Source of the DNA: an uncultured Pelagibacteraceae bacterium
Lineage (GTDB): Bacteria; Pseudomonadota; Alphaproteobacteria; Pelagibacterales; Pelagibacteraceae
Direction of reading: 5' to 3'
NCBI GenBank assembly: GCA_902557585.1
Contig: CACEBA010000003.1
Coordinates: 1 to 42,322 of the forward strand
Length of the DNA: 42,322 nt
Of this stretch, positions 35,524 through 42,322 are shown piece by piece. A program made the position numbers and the translations under genes. Under the pieces are notes generated by a model, which worked only from the letters and a program-made list of their open reading frames with translations, was not told the origin of the DNA and did no database searches. Numbering within the stretch: the stretch's first letter is position 1; each line of letters opens with the position of its first letter.

Positions 35524-35976
35524 CTATTTTTTAATTTGAATAGATCCACCAATTTTTTCGAGTTTTTCTATTGCTGACTTTGATGCTAAATCTGCTTCAA
35601 TATTAATTTTATCTTTAACTTCTCCTGTACCTAAAATTTTTAGTTTAACCGAATTCTTGTTAATTAATTTTAATTTAATAAGTAAATTTGAGTTAAGTAT
35701 TTCATTTGGGTTTATACTTTTTTTATCTATATATGATTGAATTTTATTTAAATTTAAAATAGCAACTTTATCTTTTGAAATAGGATTGAAGCCTCTTTTG
35801 GGTAATCTCCTATATAGTGGCATTTGACCACCTTCGAAACTTTTAATTGCTACCCCTGATCTTGATTTTTGACCTTTGACACCTCTTCCTGATGTTTTAC
35901 CTTTACCAGAGCCAATACCTCTGCCAACTCTTTTTTTTGGTTTATTTATCTTGGCTCTATTATTTAGATCTATCAT
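35524..35976 (-). CDS. rplO: 50S ribosomal protein L15
   Basis: L15 is a late-assembly 50S protein. Its 150 residues have the glycine-rich N-terminus [18 protein letters not shown] and [20 protein letters not shown], with [12 protein letters not shown], all standard. The ATG shares one base with the rpsE stop. In most bacteria rpmD (L30) sits between rpsE and rplO; the one-base junction shows it is absent at this locus. Confidence 0.98.
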   Translation of the reverse strand: MIDLNNRAKINKPKKRVGRGIGSGKGKTSGRGVKGQKSRSGVAIKSFEGGQMPLYRRLPKRGFNPISKDKVAILNLNKIQSYIDKKSINPNEILNSNLLIKLKLINKNSVKLKILGTGEVKDKINIEADLASKSAIEKLEKIGGSIQIKK

Positions 35977-36491
35977 TATCCTCTTTTTTCTACTATTTCT
36001 GAAATTTTCTTATTTCTTATTGCTGAAATTTGTTTTGGTGAATTTTGTTTCATTAACGCTTTCATTGTGGCTCTTATGACATTATGAGCATTTGATGTAC
36101 CCATAGACTTAGCAACTATATCTTTCACACCTAAAACTTCACAAACTGCTCTAACTGGTCCTCCAGCAATTATTCCGGTTCCCTTAGAAGCTGCTCTTAA
36201 AACTATTCTACCTGACCCATCTTTAGCACTTACATCATGATGTATGGTTCTACCTTCTCTAAGCGGTATGTGTATAAGTTTACGCCTTGCCATTTCATTT
36301 GCTTTTTTAATTGCATCAGGGACCTGTTTTGCTTTTGCGTGTGCTATACCAATTTTTCCCGCTTGATTTCCAACGACTACTAACGCTGAAAAGCCAAATC
36401 TTCTTCCACCCTTTACAACTTTAGTGATTCTATTTATATGCACTAACTTTTCTAATATATCGTCTATTTTTTTATCTTTAAAATTTTCCAT
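35976..36491 (-). CDS. rpsE: 30S ribosomal protein S5
   Basis: S5 sits at the mRNA entry channel and affects decoding accuracy. The 171 residues include the dsRNA-binding-like domain start ([20 protein letters not shown], cut as [10 protein letters not shown] and [10 protein letters not shown]), the [19 protein letters not shown] loop and [15 protein letters not shown]. It lies two bases after rplR and shares a base with rplO. Confidence 0.98.
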   Translation of the reverse strand: MENFKDKKIDDILEKLVHINRITKVVKGGRRFGFSALVVVGNQAGKIGIAHAKAKQVPDAIKKANEMARRKLIHIPLREGRTIHHDVSAKDGSGRIVLRAASKGTGIIAGGPVRAVCEVLGVKDIVAKSMGTSNAHNVIRATMKALMKQNSPKQISAIRNKKISEIVEKRG

Positions 36492-36493
36492 AG

Positions 36494-36850
36494 TTAAAAT
36501 TTCATCCCATTCTCTCTTAAAGTCTCAGCAAAAACTTTAATTCTTCCATGATATTTATAAGAACCTCTATCAAAGTAAATTTTAGTTATATTTTTTTCTT
36601 GTGCTTTTTTTGCTAATTTTTGTGCCACTAATTTTGATAATTCTATTTTATTTACTTTTTCTACTAATTTAAGATCTTTTTCTATGGAAGAAGCAGACAA
36701 TAAAGTTACTTTTTTTATATCATCAATTATTTGAGCAGAAATATTTTTTGAAGATCTTGAAATACTTAATCTAAATCTATCACTTGAAGCAACTTTTTTA
36801 ACTTTATTGCTCACTCTAAATCTTTTTCTTATTCTGGTGTTAAGTTTCAT
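36494..36850 (-). CDS. rplR: 50S ribosomal protein L18
   Basis: L18 binds 5S rRNA in the central protuberance. The 118 residues are normal length, with the basic N-terminus [16 protein letters not shown], the [18 protein letters not shown] strand-helix region and [19 protein letters not shown] at the end. One-base TAATG junction with rplF upstream. Confidence 0.97.
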   Translation of the reverse strand: MKLNTRIRKRFRVSNKVKKVASSDRFRLSISRSSKNISAQIIDDIKKVTLLSASSIEKDLKLVEKVNKIELSKLVAQKLAKKAQEKNITKIYFDRGSYKYHGRIKVFAETLRENGMKF

Positions 36851-37389
36851 TATTTTTTCTTTCCCTCTTTTTTAAGAACGTACTGACCTTTTTCTCTTAT
36901 TCCTTTTCCTTTATAAGGTTCAATTTTTCTTAATGATTTAATTTTTGATGAGACTGCACCAACTAATTGTTTATCTGAGCCTGTAATTTTCAAAGTTGTC
37001 TGCTTTTCTACAGTAATTTTGATGCCCTCAGGTATATCAAAATTAATATCGTGACTATATCCTAACTGTAAATTTAATTGATTACCTTTTAAGGCTGCTC
37101 TATATCCTACACCTACTAATTCTAAAATTTTCTCATATCCAGTGCTAGATCCTATAACAGCATTATTAATTAAGCTTCTGTTCATGCCCCAAAGTCTTTT
37201 TGAATTTTGATCAACCTTTTTAGGTTTAATGGAAATCTCTTTTCCATCTTTTATATCTAAATTAAACATATCAAGATCTACATTAATTGTTTTTTTACCT
37301 AATGGACCTTCAATATTTATAATATTACCTGCCAATGCAACTTTTACTTTTTCAGGAATTGATATGTTTATTTTACCTATTTTAGACAT
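36850..37389 (-). CDS. rplF: 50S ribosomal protein L6
   Basis: L6 lies near the sarcin-ricin loop. The 179 residues contain both L6 repeats, with [38 protein letters not shown] and the C-terminal [20 protein letters not shown] block (read here as [19 protein letters not shown]). The ATG shares one base with the rpsH stop, and its own stop shares one base with the rplR start. Confidence 0.98.
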   Translation of the reverse strand: MSKIGKINISIPEKVKVALAGNIINIEGPLGKKTINVDLDMFNLDIKDGKEISIKPKKVDQNSKRLWGMNRSLINNAVIGSSTGYEKILELVGVGYRAALKGNQLNLQLGYSHDINFDIPEGIKITVEKQTTLKITGSDKQLVGAVSSKIKSLRKIEPYKGKGIREKGQYVLKKEGKKK

Positions 37390-37781
37390 TAAAATACCTT
37401 ACAGATTATTTCTCCACCAACCTTTTGTTTTCTGGCATCTATATCAGTCATAACTCCTTTTGGAGTAGAGATTATAGCAATACCAAGGCCATTATTAATT
37501 TTTGGTAGACCACTCGCACTTGAAAAAATTCTTCTTCCAGGTTTGGATACTCTTTCGAAAGCACTAATAACTGGATTTCCGGAATGATATTTTAGTTCTA
37601 ATAACAAACTAGGTTTCTTATCTTCAGTTATTTTAAAGTCTTTTATGAAACCTTCATTTTTCAATATATCAGCTATTTTAGATTTAAAGTTAGATGAGGG
37701 TAACTCTACTTTTTTATGATTTCTTGCTTGAGCATTTTTTACTCTTGCAATCATATCTCCTATTGGGTCACTTAAACTCAT
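37389..37781 (-). CDS. rpsH: 30S ribosomal protein S8
   Basis: S8 is a primary 16S rRNA-binding protein and, in E. coli, the translational repressor of the spc operon. The 130 residues start MSLSDPIGDMIARVKNAQAR and end with the STPKGVMTDIDARKQKVGGE block, as expected. The gene lies 11 bases after rpsN. Whether S8 autoregulation is kept here cannot be told without an rplE-leader RNA fold. Confidence 0.98.
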   Translation of the reverse strand: MSLSDPIGDMIARVKNAQARNHKKVELPSSNFKSKIADILKNEGFIKDFKITEDKKPSLLLELKYHSGNPVISAFERVSKPGRRIFSSASGLPKINNGLGIAIISTPKGVMTDIDARKQKVGGEIICKVF

Positions 37782-37792
37782 AATTATCCTTT

Positions 37793-38098
37793 CTACCAGC
37801 TTGATTTAATTAGTCCTGGTATCTTTCCTTGTAGTCCTAATTGCCTTAACGCAATTCTTGAGATTTTTAATTTCCTATAAACTCCATGTGGTCTTCCTGT
37901 TATTTCACATCTATTCATAACTCTAGTTTTTGCTGAGTTTCTTGGTAATTTTGATAATTTTTGTTGTGCCTTAAATCTTTCTTCAAGAGTGATTTTTTTA
38001 TCCATCACTATTTTCTTTAAGGCTGCTCTTTTTTTAAAAAGCCTATCAGATAATTTTATTCTTTTTTTGTTTTTATTTACTGCGCTTAGTTTAGCCAT
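37793..38098 (-). CDS. rpsN: 30S ribosomal protein S14
   Basis: S14 is in the 30S head. The 101-residue form is the long, zinc-independent type without CxxC pairs; NRCEITGRPHGVYRKLKISR and QLGLQGKIPGLIKSSW are standard. It starts two bases after the rplE stop. Confidence 0.98.
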   Translation of the reverse strand: MAKLSAVNKNKKRIKLSDRLFKKRAALKKIVMDKKITLEERFKAQQKLSKLPRNSAKTRVMNRCEITGRPHGVYRKLKISRIALRQLGLQGKIPGLIKSSW

Positions 38099-38100
38099 AT

Positions 38101-38655
38101 TTAATTATCTCCTTTTTTAATAAATGGAAAATTCATTTTTTCTAATAATGCAAAACTATGTTCTTTATTTATAGATTTAATTACTATTATAATATCTAAT
38201 CCTCGAACTTTGTCAGCTCTATCAAAGCTAACCTCAGGAAAAATTATATGTTCTTTAATTCCAAAAGTGTAGTTTCCAAATTTATCAAAACCTTTAGAAG
38301 ATAATCCTCTAAAATCTTTGATCCTAGGAAGCGCAATATTTACTAATCTGTCTAAAAATTCATACATTTTATTTTTTCTTAAAGTAACTTTTAAACCAGC
38401 ATTAGAACCTTTTCTTGTCTTAAAATTTGCAACTGATTTTTTAAATTTTGTTGTGACTGGTTTTTGTCCAGTAATTTTAGCCATATCTTCCTCACAGGAT
38501 TTTAGAATTTTTGCATCTGATGCATCTAAACCTAGACCCATATTTAGAACTATTTTTTCAATTTTAGGAGCCATATAAATATTCTTAAATCCAAATTGAT
38601 CTTTCAATGCTGGCTGAATTTCTTTATTAATTATTTCTTTTAATCTTGGAGTCAT
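38101..38655 (-). CDS. rplE: 50S ribosomal protein L5
   Basis: L5 binds 5S rRNA and contacts P-site tRNA. The 184 residues include KIEKIVLNMGLG, ITGQKPVTTKFKKSVANFK, and FGIKEHIIFPEVSFD. Its ATG shares one base with the rplX stop. Confidence 0.98.
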   Translation of the reverse strand: MTPRLKEIINKEIQPALKDQFGFKNIYMAPKIEKIVLNMGLGLDASDAKILKSCEEDMAKITGQKPVTTKFKKSVANFKTRKGSNAGLKVTLRKNKMYEFLDRLVNIALPRIKDFRGLSSKGFDKFGNYTFGIKEHIIFPEVSFDRADKVRGLDIIIVIKSINKEHSFALLEKMNFPFIKKGDN

Positions 38656-38900
38656 TATTTTTTAGCCTCTTTTTTTTTAGCAGCCTTTTCATCAATTAAT
38701 TTTAAGTTAGATAGATGAATGAAGCTCTCTTTTGGAAAAATACCACCCTTTTTTTCTTTAGTCGTTTTGACATGTTTTTTTACCATATTAACTTCTTTTA
38801 CTTTCGCTCGATTATTTGCTCTATCAATTTCAATAACTTCACCTTCTTTTTTTCTATCTTTGCCAGTCAAAACTCTAACTTTTAATCCTTTTTTGATCAT
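38655..38900 (-). CDS. rplX: 50S ribosomal protein L24 (short form)
   Basis: L24 initiates 50S assembly near the tunnel exit. The KOW motif [20 protein letters not shown] is at the start and [19 protein letters not shown] in the centre. At 81 residues it is about 20 shorter than the usual 100-105; the missing part is the C-terminal segment after LSNLKLID, replaced by a short basic tail. The reading frame is intact, so this looks like natural reduction rather than damage. Confidence 0.95.
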   Translation of the reverse strand: MIKKGLKVRVLTGKDRKKEGEVIEIDRANNRAKVKEVNMVKKHVKTTKEKKGGIFPKESFIHLSNLKLIDEKAAKKKEAKK

Positions 38901-38901
38901 A

Positions 38902-39270
38902 TTATAAAACCTCCGGTGCTAATGAAATGATCTTCATTTGACCTCTGCTTCTTAATTCTCTCGTTACTGGACCAAAAATTCTAGTACCAACTGGTTCACC
39001 CTTATCATCTACTAAGACAGCAGCATTATTATCAAATTTTACTTTTGAACCATCATTTCTATGGATTCCTTTTTTGACTCTAACAACAACTGCCTTGTGA
39101 ACTGTACCTTTTTTGACTTTACCTTTGGGTATAGCTTCTTTAACAGCTATAACTATAGTATCTCCAATGCTTGCATATCTTCTTTTAGATCCACCAAGAA
39201 CTTTGATACACTCTATTCTTTTAGCACCAGTATTATCAGCTACTTGTAATTCTGTTTGTACACCAATCAT
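38902..39270 (-). CDS. rplN: 50S ribosomal protein L14
   Basis: L14 forms bridges with the 30S and contacts L19 and the ribosome-silencing factor in other bacteria. The 122 residues are the standard length and include [21 protein letters not shown] and [14 protein letters not shown] [21 protein letters not shown]. The gene starts one base after the rpsQ stop overlap (TAATG). Confidence 0.98.
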   Translation of the reverse strand: MIGVQTELQVADNTGAKRIECIKVLGGSKRRYASIGDTIVIAVKEAIPKGKVKKGTVHKAVVVRVKKGIHRNDGSKVKFDNNAAVLVDDKGEPVGTRIFGPVTRELRSRGQMKIISLAPEVL

Positions 39271-39506
39271 TACTTAGTATTCTCCATAACTTGAAATTTT
39301 TTATTTTTTGAAAAAGGCTTACTTTCAATTATTGAAACTTTATCACCAGTTTTGAATTTATTGTTTTCATCGTGAGCATTATAATTTTTTCTAACTCTTA
39401 TTACTTTTTTTAGTACAGGGTGTGAATACTTTCGTTCAATCATTACAGTAACTGTTTTATTTGGTTTGTCGCTAATAACTACACCTGTTAAAATTTTTTT
39501 AGGCAT
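39270..39506 (-). CDS. rpsQ: 30S ribosomal protein S17
   Basis: S17 is a primary 16S rRNA binder. The 78-residue OB-fold protein carries [18 protein letters not shown] and [18 protein letters not shown] [17 protein letters not shown]. Its 5' end overlaps rpmC by eight bases, and its stop shares one base with the rplN start. Confidence 0.97.
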   Translation of the reverse strand: MPKKILTGVVISDKPNKTVTVMIERKYSHPVLKKVIRVRKNYNAHDENNKFKTGDKVSIIESKPFSKNKKFQVMENTK

Positions 39507-39690
39507 TTATTTTTTCCTTTAATATAGTTTTTAATCTTGCGATTGTTTTTCTTGTTTCTCCAATTTTAGCAGGATTTGTTATTTGTGAATTCATTTTTTG
39601 AAATCTAAAATTAAATAGATCTTTTTTATGTTTTTCGATATTTTTTAAAACCTCATCTTTTGATAGTTTTTTTATTTCTTTTTTTTTCAT
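39499..39690 (-). CDS. rpmC: 50S ribosomal protein L29
   Basis: L29 sits beside the tunnel exit next to L23 and trigger factor. The 63 residues form the usual two-helix hairpin, with LFNFRFQKMNSQITNPAKIG and ETRKTIARLKTILKE. It overlaps rpsQ by eight bases and shares one base with the rplP stop. Confidence 0.96.
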   Translation of the reverse strand: MKKKEIKKLSKDEVLKNIEKHKKDLFNFRFQKMNSQITNPAKIGETRKTIARLKTILKEKINA

Positions 39691-40100
39691 TATACAAATC
39701 TCTTTATTGTTTTAGTTTTAATTGGTAATTTAGCTGAAGCTTTGTACAGAGCCTCTTTAGCTATTTGCTCTGAGACACCGTCTACCTCAAATAAAATTCT
39801 ACCTGGTTTAACTCTACAAGCAAAAAATTCTGGTGATCCTTTACCTTTACCCATTCTAACCTCAATAGGTTTTTTTGAAACTGGTACATTTGGAAAAATT
39901 CTTGTCCAAACCCTGCCCTGTCTTTTCATGTGCCTTGTTAATGCAACTCGAGCAGCCTCTATCTGTTTACCTGTTATTCGGTCAGGTTGCAGAGCTTTTA
40001 AAGCGAAGGCACCGTAATTTATTTTACTAGCTCTTGTAGCAGTACCATGGATTCTACCCTTATGTGCTTTTCTCCATTTTGTTCTTACTGGTTGCAACAT
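39690..40100 (-). CDS. rplP: 50S ribosomal protein L16
   Basis: L16 contacts A-site tRNA. The 136 residues are highly conserved: [53 protein letters not shown] and [18 protein letters not shown]. One-base TAATG junctions with rpsC upstream and rpmC downstream. Confidence 0.98.
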   Translation of the reverse strand: MLQPVRTKWRKAHKGRIHGTATRASKINYGAFALKALQPDRITGKQIEAARVALTRHMKRQGRVWTRIFPNVPVSKKPIEVRMGKGKGSPEFFACRVKPGRILFEVDGVSEQIAKEALYKASAKLPIKTKTIKRFV

Positions 40101-40780
40101 TATTGTTTGCCTTCTTGTGATATTACTTTGTTAGTTTCTTGGCTAAATTCTCTGGCGAAAACTTCACCTTTATAAATCCAAACTTTAATTCCAATAATTC
40201 CATAAGTAGTTAATGCTTCTGCTTCAGCATAATCAATATCTGCTCTTAATGTGTGAGAAGGTATGCTTCCATCTCTTAACCACTCGGTTCTGGCGATTTC
40301 ATTTCCACCTAGTCTTCCACTTACAGAGACTTTAATGCCTTTGGCACCTAATCTTATGCAAGATTGCATTGCTCTTTTCATTGCTCGCCTATAAGAAATT
40401 CTCTTTACAAGTTGTTGAGCAATATTTTCTGCAACTAAATATGCGTTTGTTTCAGGTTTTTTAACTTCTTTAATATTTAAATTCACCTCATTAGAAGTAA
40501 ATTTTGAAAGATTATTTTTTATTTTATCTATATCACTACCTTTTTTACCGATTACAAAACCAGGTCTTGAAGTATAGATAGTCACATAACACTTATTTGA
40601 TGTTCTCTCAATCATGACTTTAGATACGCCAGAATTAATAACATTTTTCTTTATATATTCTCGAATTTTAAAATCTTCAATTAAGTAATTACCAAAATCC
40701 TTTTTCTTAGCGTACCACACAGAGTCCCATCCTCTGTTTACTCCTAATCTAAAACCTACAGGATTAACTTTTTGCCCCAT
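40100..40780 (-). CDS. rpsC: 30S ribosomal protein S3
   Basis: S3 helps form the mRNA entry channel and helicase. The 226 residues start [20 protein letters not shown] and contain the KH motif [16 protein letters not shown] and the C-terminal [22 protein letters not shown] block. It overlaps the end of rplV by 17 bases. Confidence 0.98.
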   Translation of the reverse strand: MGQKVNPVGFRLGVNRGWDSVWYAKKKDFGNYLIEDFKIREYIKKNVINSGVSKVMIERTSNKCYVTIYTSRPGFVIGKKGSDIDKIKNNLSKFTSNEVNLNIKEVKKPETNAYLVAENIAQQLVKRISYRRAMKRAMQSCIRLGAKGIKVSVSGRLGGNEIARTEWLRDGSIPSHTLRADIDYAEAEALTTYGIIGIKVWIYKGEVFAREFSQETNKVISQEGKQ

Positions 40781-41162
40781 GCTTCTCCATTTGTTTTGTT
40801 TCTGATAATATTATTGTAACAGTTGACCAAGGTTTTAAAATAGGAGCAGCTCTCCCCTTCGCACGAGGTCTAAATCTTTTCATAACTATTTTTTTTCCAC
40901 AATATGCTTCTTTGACAATCAGATTATCAATATCATACTGAAAGTTATTTTCTGCATTTGCTACTGCCGAACTAATAGTCTTTCTAATATCTCTTGTAAT
41001 TCTCTTTTCAGAAAACTGTAAATCTCTAATTGCTACATCAACTTTTTTTCCAACAATGCTTTTTAGTATTGGATTAAGTTTTCTGATACTTGATCTTACA
41101 CCGTTATTGATAGACTTTACTATCTTATCGTTATTTTTATCAATTTTCTTTTTTTTACCCAT
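40764..41162 (-). CDS. rplV: 50S ribosomal protein L22
   Basis: L22 lines the exit tunnel. The conserved C-terminal half has SSAVANAENNFQYDIDNL and MKRFRPRAKGRAAPILKPWS. It totals 132 residues against about 110-126 in relatives, with a Lys/Asn-rich N-terminal extension (residues 1-20) and a short tail beyond the core. The N-terminal helix (RSSIRKLNPILKSIVGKK) is a divergent version of the usual block. It overlaps rpsC by 17 bases. Confidence 0.96.
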   Translation of the reverse strand: MGKKKKIDKNNDKIVKSINNGVRSSIRKLNPILKSIVGKKVDVAIRDLQFSEKRITRDIRKTISSAVANAENNFQYDIDNLIVKEAYCGKKIVMKRFRPRAKGRAAPILKPWSTVTIILSETKQMEKHGAKS

Positions 41163-41164
41163 AA

Positions 41165-41461
41165 TTATTTCTTATCTGCTGTTGCAGGTTTAGCTTTTTT
41201 ATCCGCAGGTGTATGACCATAAAAGGTTCTTGTTGGTGCAAATTCACCCAGCTTATGTCCAACCATATCTTCCGATACAGTGATTGGTATGAACTTTTTT
41301 CCATTATAAATTTGGAAACTTACTCCTACAAAATCAGGCAAAATAGTTGATTTTCTTGACCATGTTTTAATAGGGATTTTTTTCGGATCACCCTTGTATT
41401 TATCAACTTTTTTCATTAAACTTTCTTCGACAAAAGGTCCTTTCCAAACTGCTCTAGCCAT
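41165..41461 (-). CDS. rpsS: 30S ribosomal protein S19
   Basis: S19 is in the 30S head and works with S13. The 98 residues begin [18 protein letters not shown] and include [20 protein letters not shown] and [20 protein letters not shown]. One-base TAATG overlap with the rplB stop. Confidence 0.98.
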   Translation of the reverse strand: MARAVWKGPFVEESLMKKVDKYKGDPKKIPIKTWSRKSTILPDFVGVSFQIYNGKKFIPITVSEDMVGHKLGEFAPTRTFYGHTPADKKAKPATADKK

Positions 41462-42300
41462 TACTTAGTATCCTTCCTTTTGTTTCTTCTCTTAACTATA
41501 AATTTATCTGTTCTCTTATTATCTCTCGTTTTTAATCCTTTGGCTGATTGACCTGTTGGTGAAACAGGATGTCTACCACCAGCAGATTTACCTTCACCTC
41601 CTCCATGAGGATGGTCTACAGGGTTTTTAACAACTCCTCTAGTATGTGGTCTTCTTCCCAACCATCTTGACCTACCTGCTTTTCCAATTTTGATATTTTT
41701 TTGATCTGGATTGCTTAAAATTCCTATTGTAGCTAAAGCTCTAGAATCAATTTTTCTAACTTCACCTGACGCAAGTTTAATTAAACTGTAATTTCCATCT
41801 AACCCACTAATTGTTACAGAAGAACCTGCTGATCTAGCAATTTTTCCACCACCGCCTGGCTGGATCTCAACATTATGAATATTAATACCAACCGGGATAT
41901 CCTGCAATGGCATGCAGTTACCAATTTTAATCTCTTTTTTAGATCCACTTTCAATTTTGTCACCTATTTTTATTTTTTGAGGGGCAAGAAAGTATGCGTG
42001 AGTTCCGTCTTCAAACTTAACCAACATAATGTAGCATGATCTATTTGGATCGTATTCTACTCTTTCAACTGTAGCTTCCATGTCAAATTTCTTTCTATAA
42101 AAATCAACATGTCTATACATTTTCTTGTGACCACCTGCTCTATTTATTGAGGTAATATGACCGTTATTATTTCTACCTTTCATTGCATTTTTAGGAGAAA
42201 CAAGTGACTTGAATGGTTTACCTTTCCATAGTCCAGTTCTATCAACTAAAATAGTACCTCTAGTAGATTTTGTGTATGGTTTAAAAGTTTTTAATGCCAT
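41461..42300 (-). CDS. rplB: 50S ribosomal protein L2
   Basis: L2 is essential for peptidyl-transferase centre formation and subunit association. The 279 residues include [37 protein letters not shown] and the catalytic-centre loop [20 protein letters not shown], whose His is the conserved one near the peptidyl-transferase centre. It follows the rplW stop by three bases. Confidence 0.98.
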   Translation of the reverse strand: MALKTFKPYTKSTRGTILVDRTGLWKGKPFKSLVSPKNAMKGRNNNGHITSINRAGGHKKMYRHVDFYRKKFDMEATVERVEYDPNRSCYIMLVKFEDGTHAYFLAPQKIKIGDKIESGSKKEIKIGNCMPLQDIPVGINIHNVEIQPGGGGKIARSAGSSVTISGLDGNYSLIKLASGEVRKIDSRALATIGILSNPDQKNIKIGKAGRSRWLGRRPHTRGVVKNPVDHPHGGGEGKSAGGRHPVSPTGQSAKGLKTRDNKRTDKFIVKRRNKRKDTK

Positions 42301-42303
42301 CTA

Positions 42304-42322
42304 TTAAATTCCTGTTGTTAGA
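42304..42322 (-). CDS. rplW: 50S ribosomal protein L23, last codons only
   Basis: The right edge of the window holds only the final codons of a minus-strand frame reading LTTGI then TAA (42306-42304), followed by a second stop TAG. The TTGI ending and the position just upstream of rplB match alphaproteobacterial L23. Too short for more; called mainly on gene order. Confidence 0.7.

Noticed and set aside
1..42322. CRISPR arrays, insertion sequences, prophage, integrons or toxin-antitoxin pairs
   Set aside because: No regularly spaced repeats, transposase-like proteins, terminal inverted repeats or small paired toxin/antitoxin genes were seen; nearly every base belongs to a housekeeping gene.

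Overview
The window is a gene-dense, very AT-rich bacterial chromosome segment that reads as a free-living alphaproteobacterium of the SAR11/Pelagibacterales type. The evidence is the low GC, Lys/Ile/Asn-rich proteins, gaps between genes of only a few bases, adk inside the ribosomal-protein cluster, a heterotetrameric sarcosine oxidase operon, and a pyrB-linked dihydroorotase-like protein of alphaproteobacterial type. The exact clade is inference. No insertion sequence, prophage, CRISPR array, origin or attachment site was seen. The longest stretches without a gene are under 70 bases, so no gap over 300 bases needs explaining.

Layout. 1-4781 (minus): dapA-smpB-folK-spoT/rel-pyrE-pdxJ, a housekeeping run for lysine/cell-wall precursors, trans-translation, folate, the stringent response, pyrimidines and vitamin B6; pdxJ runs off the left edge. 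4825-7029 (plus): a periplasmic soluble lytic transglycosylase. 7030-7121 (minus): tRNA-Ser(GCU), directly abutting the transglycosylase stop codon. 7189-12280 (plus): soxBDAG, encoding tetrameric sarcosine oxidase, which feeds glycine and methylene-tetrahydrofolate. 12283-18950 (minus): gatCAB, an O-methyltransferase, trhO, a MATE exporter and an exported nuclease. 19001-25386 (plus): ruvX-pyrB-pyrC'-plsY-topA-ridA. 25388-27498 (minus): galU-ugd for UDP-glucuronate. 27533-28348 (plus): panC. 28350-29723 (minus): mgtE. 29785-30402 (plus): lipB. 30380-42322 (minus): the S10 end, spc and alpha ribosomal-protein operons (rplW end, rplB to rplO, secY, adk, rpsM, rpsK, rpoA, rplQ), followed by an RluA-family pseudouridine synthase.

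How it works together. Most genes serve information processing and core biosynthesis. Many neighbours are translationally linked: fourteen junctions share a single base (TAATG) and four share four bases. Several first genes have a -10-like hexamer only 5 to 11 bases before the start codon, which suggests leaderless or nearly leaderless mRNAs.

I did not find an obviously new multi-gene system. The points most worth a second look are a dihydroorotase-like protein lacking its metal-binding HxH motif, an RSH alarmone enzyme lacking the domains between TGS and ACT, the recurrent promoter-to-start spacing, and genes missing from usually conserved positions (rpoZ, dprA, rpmD).
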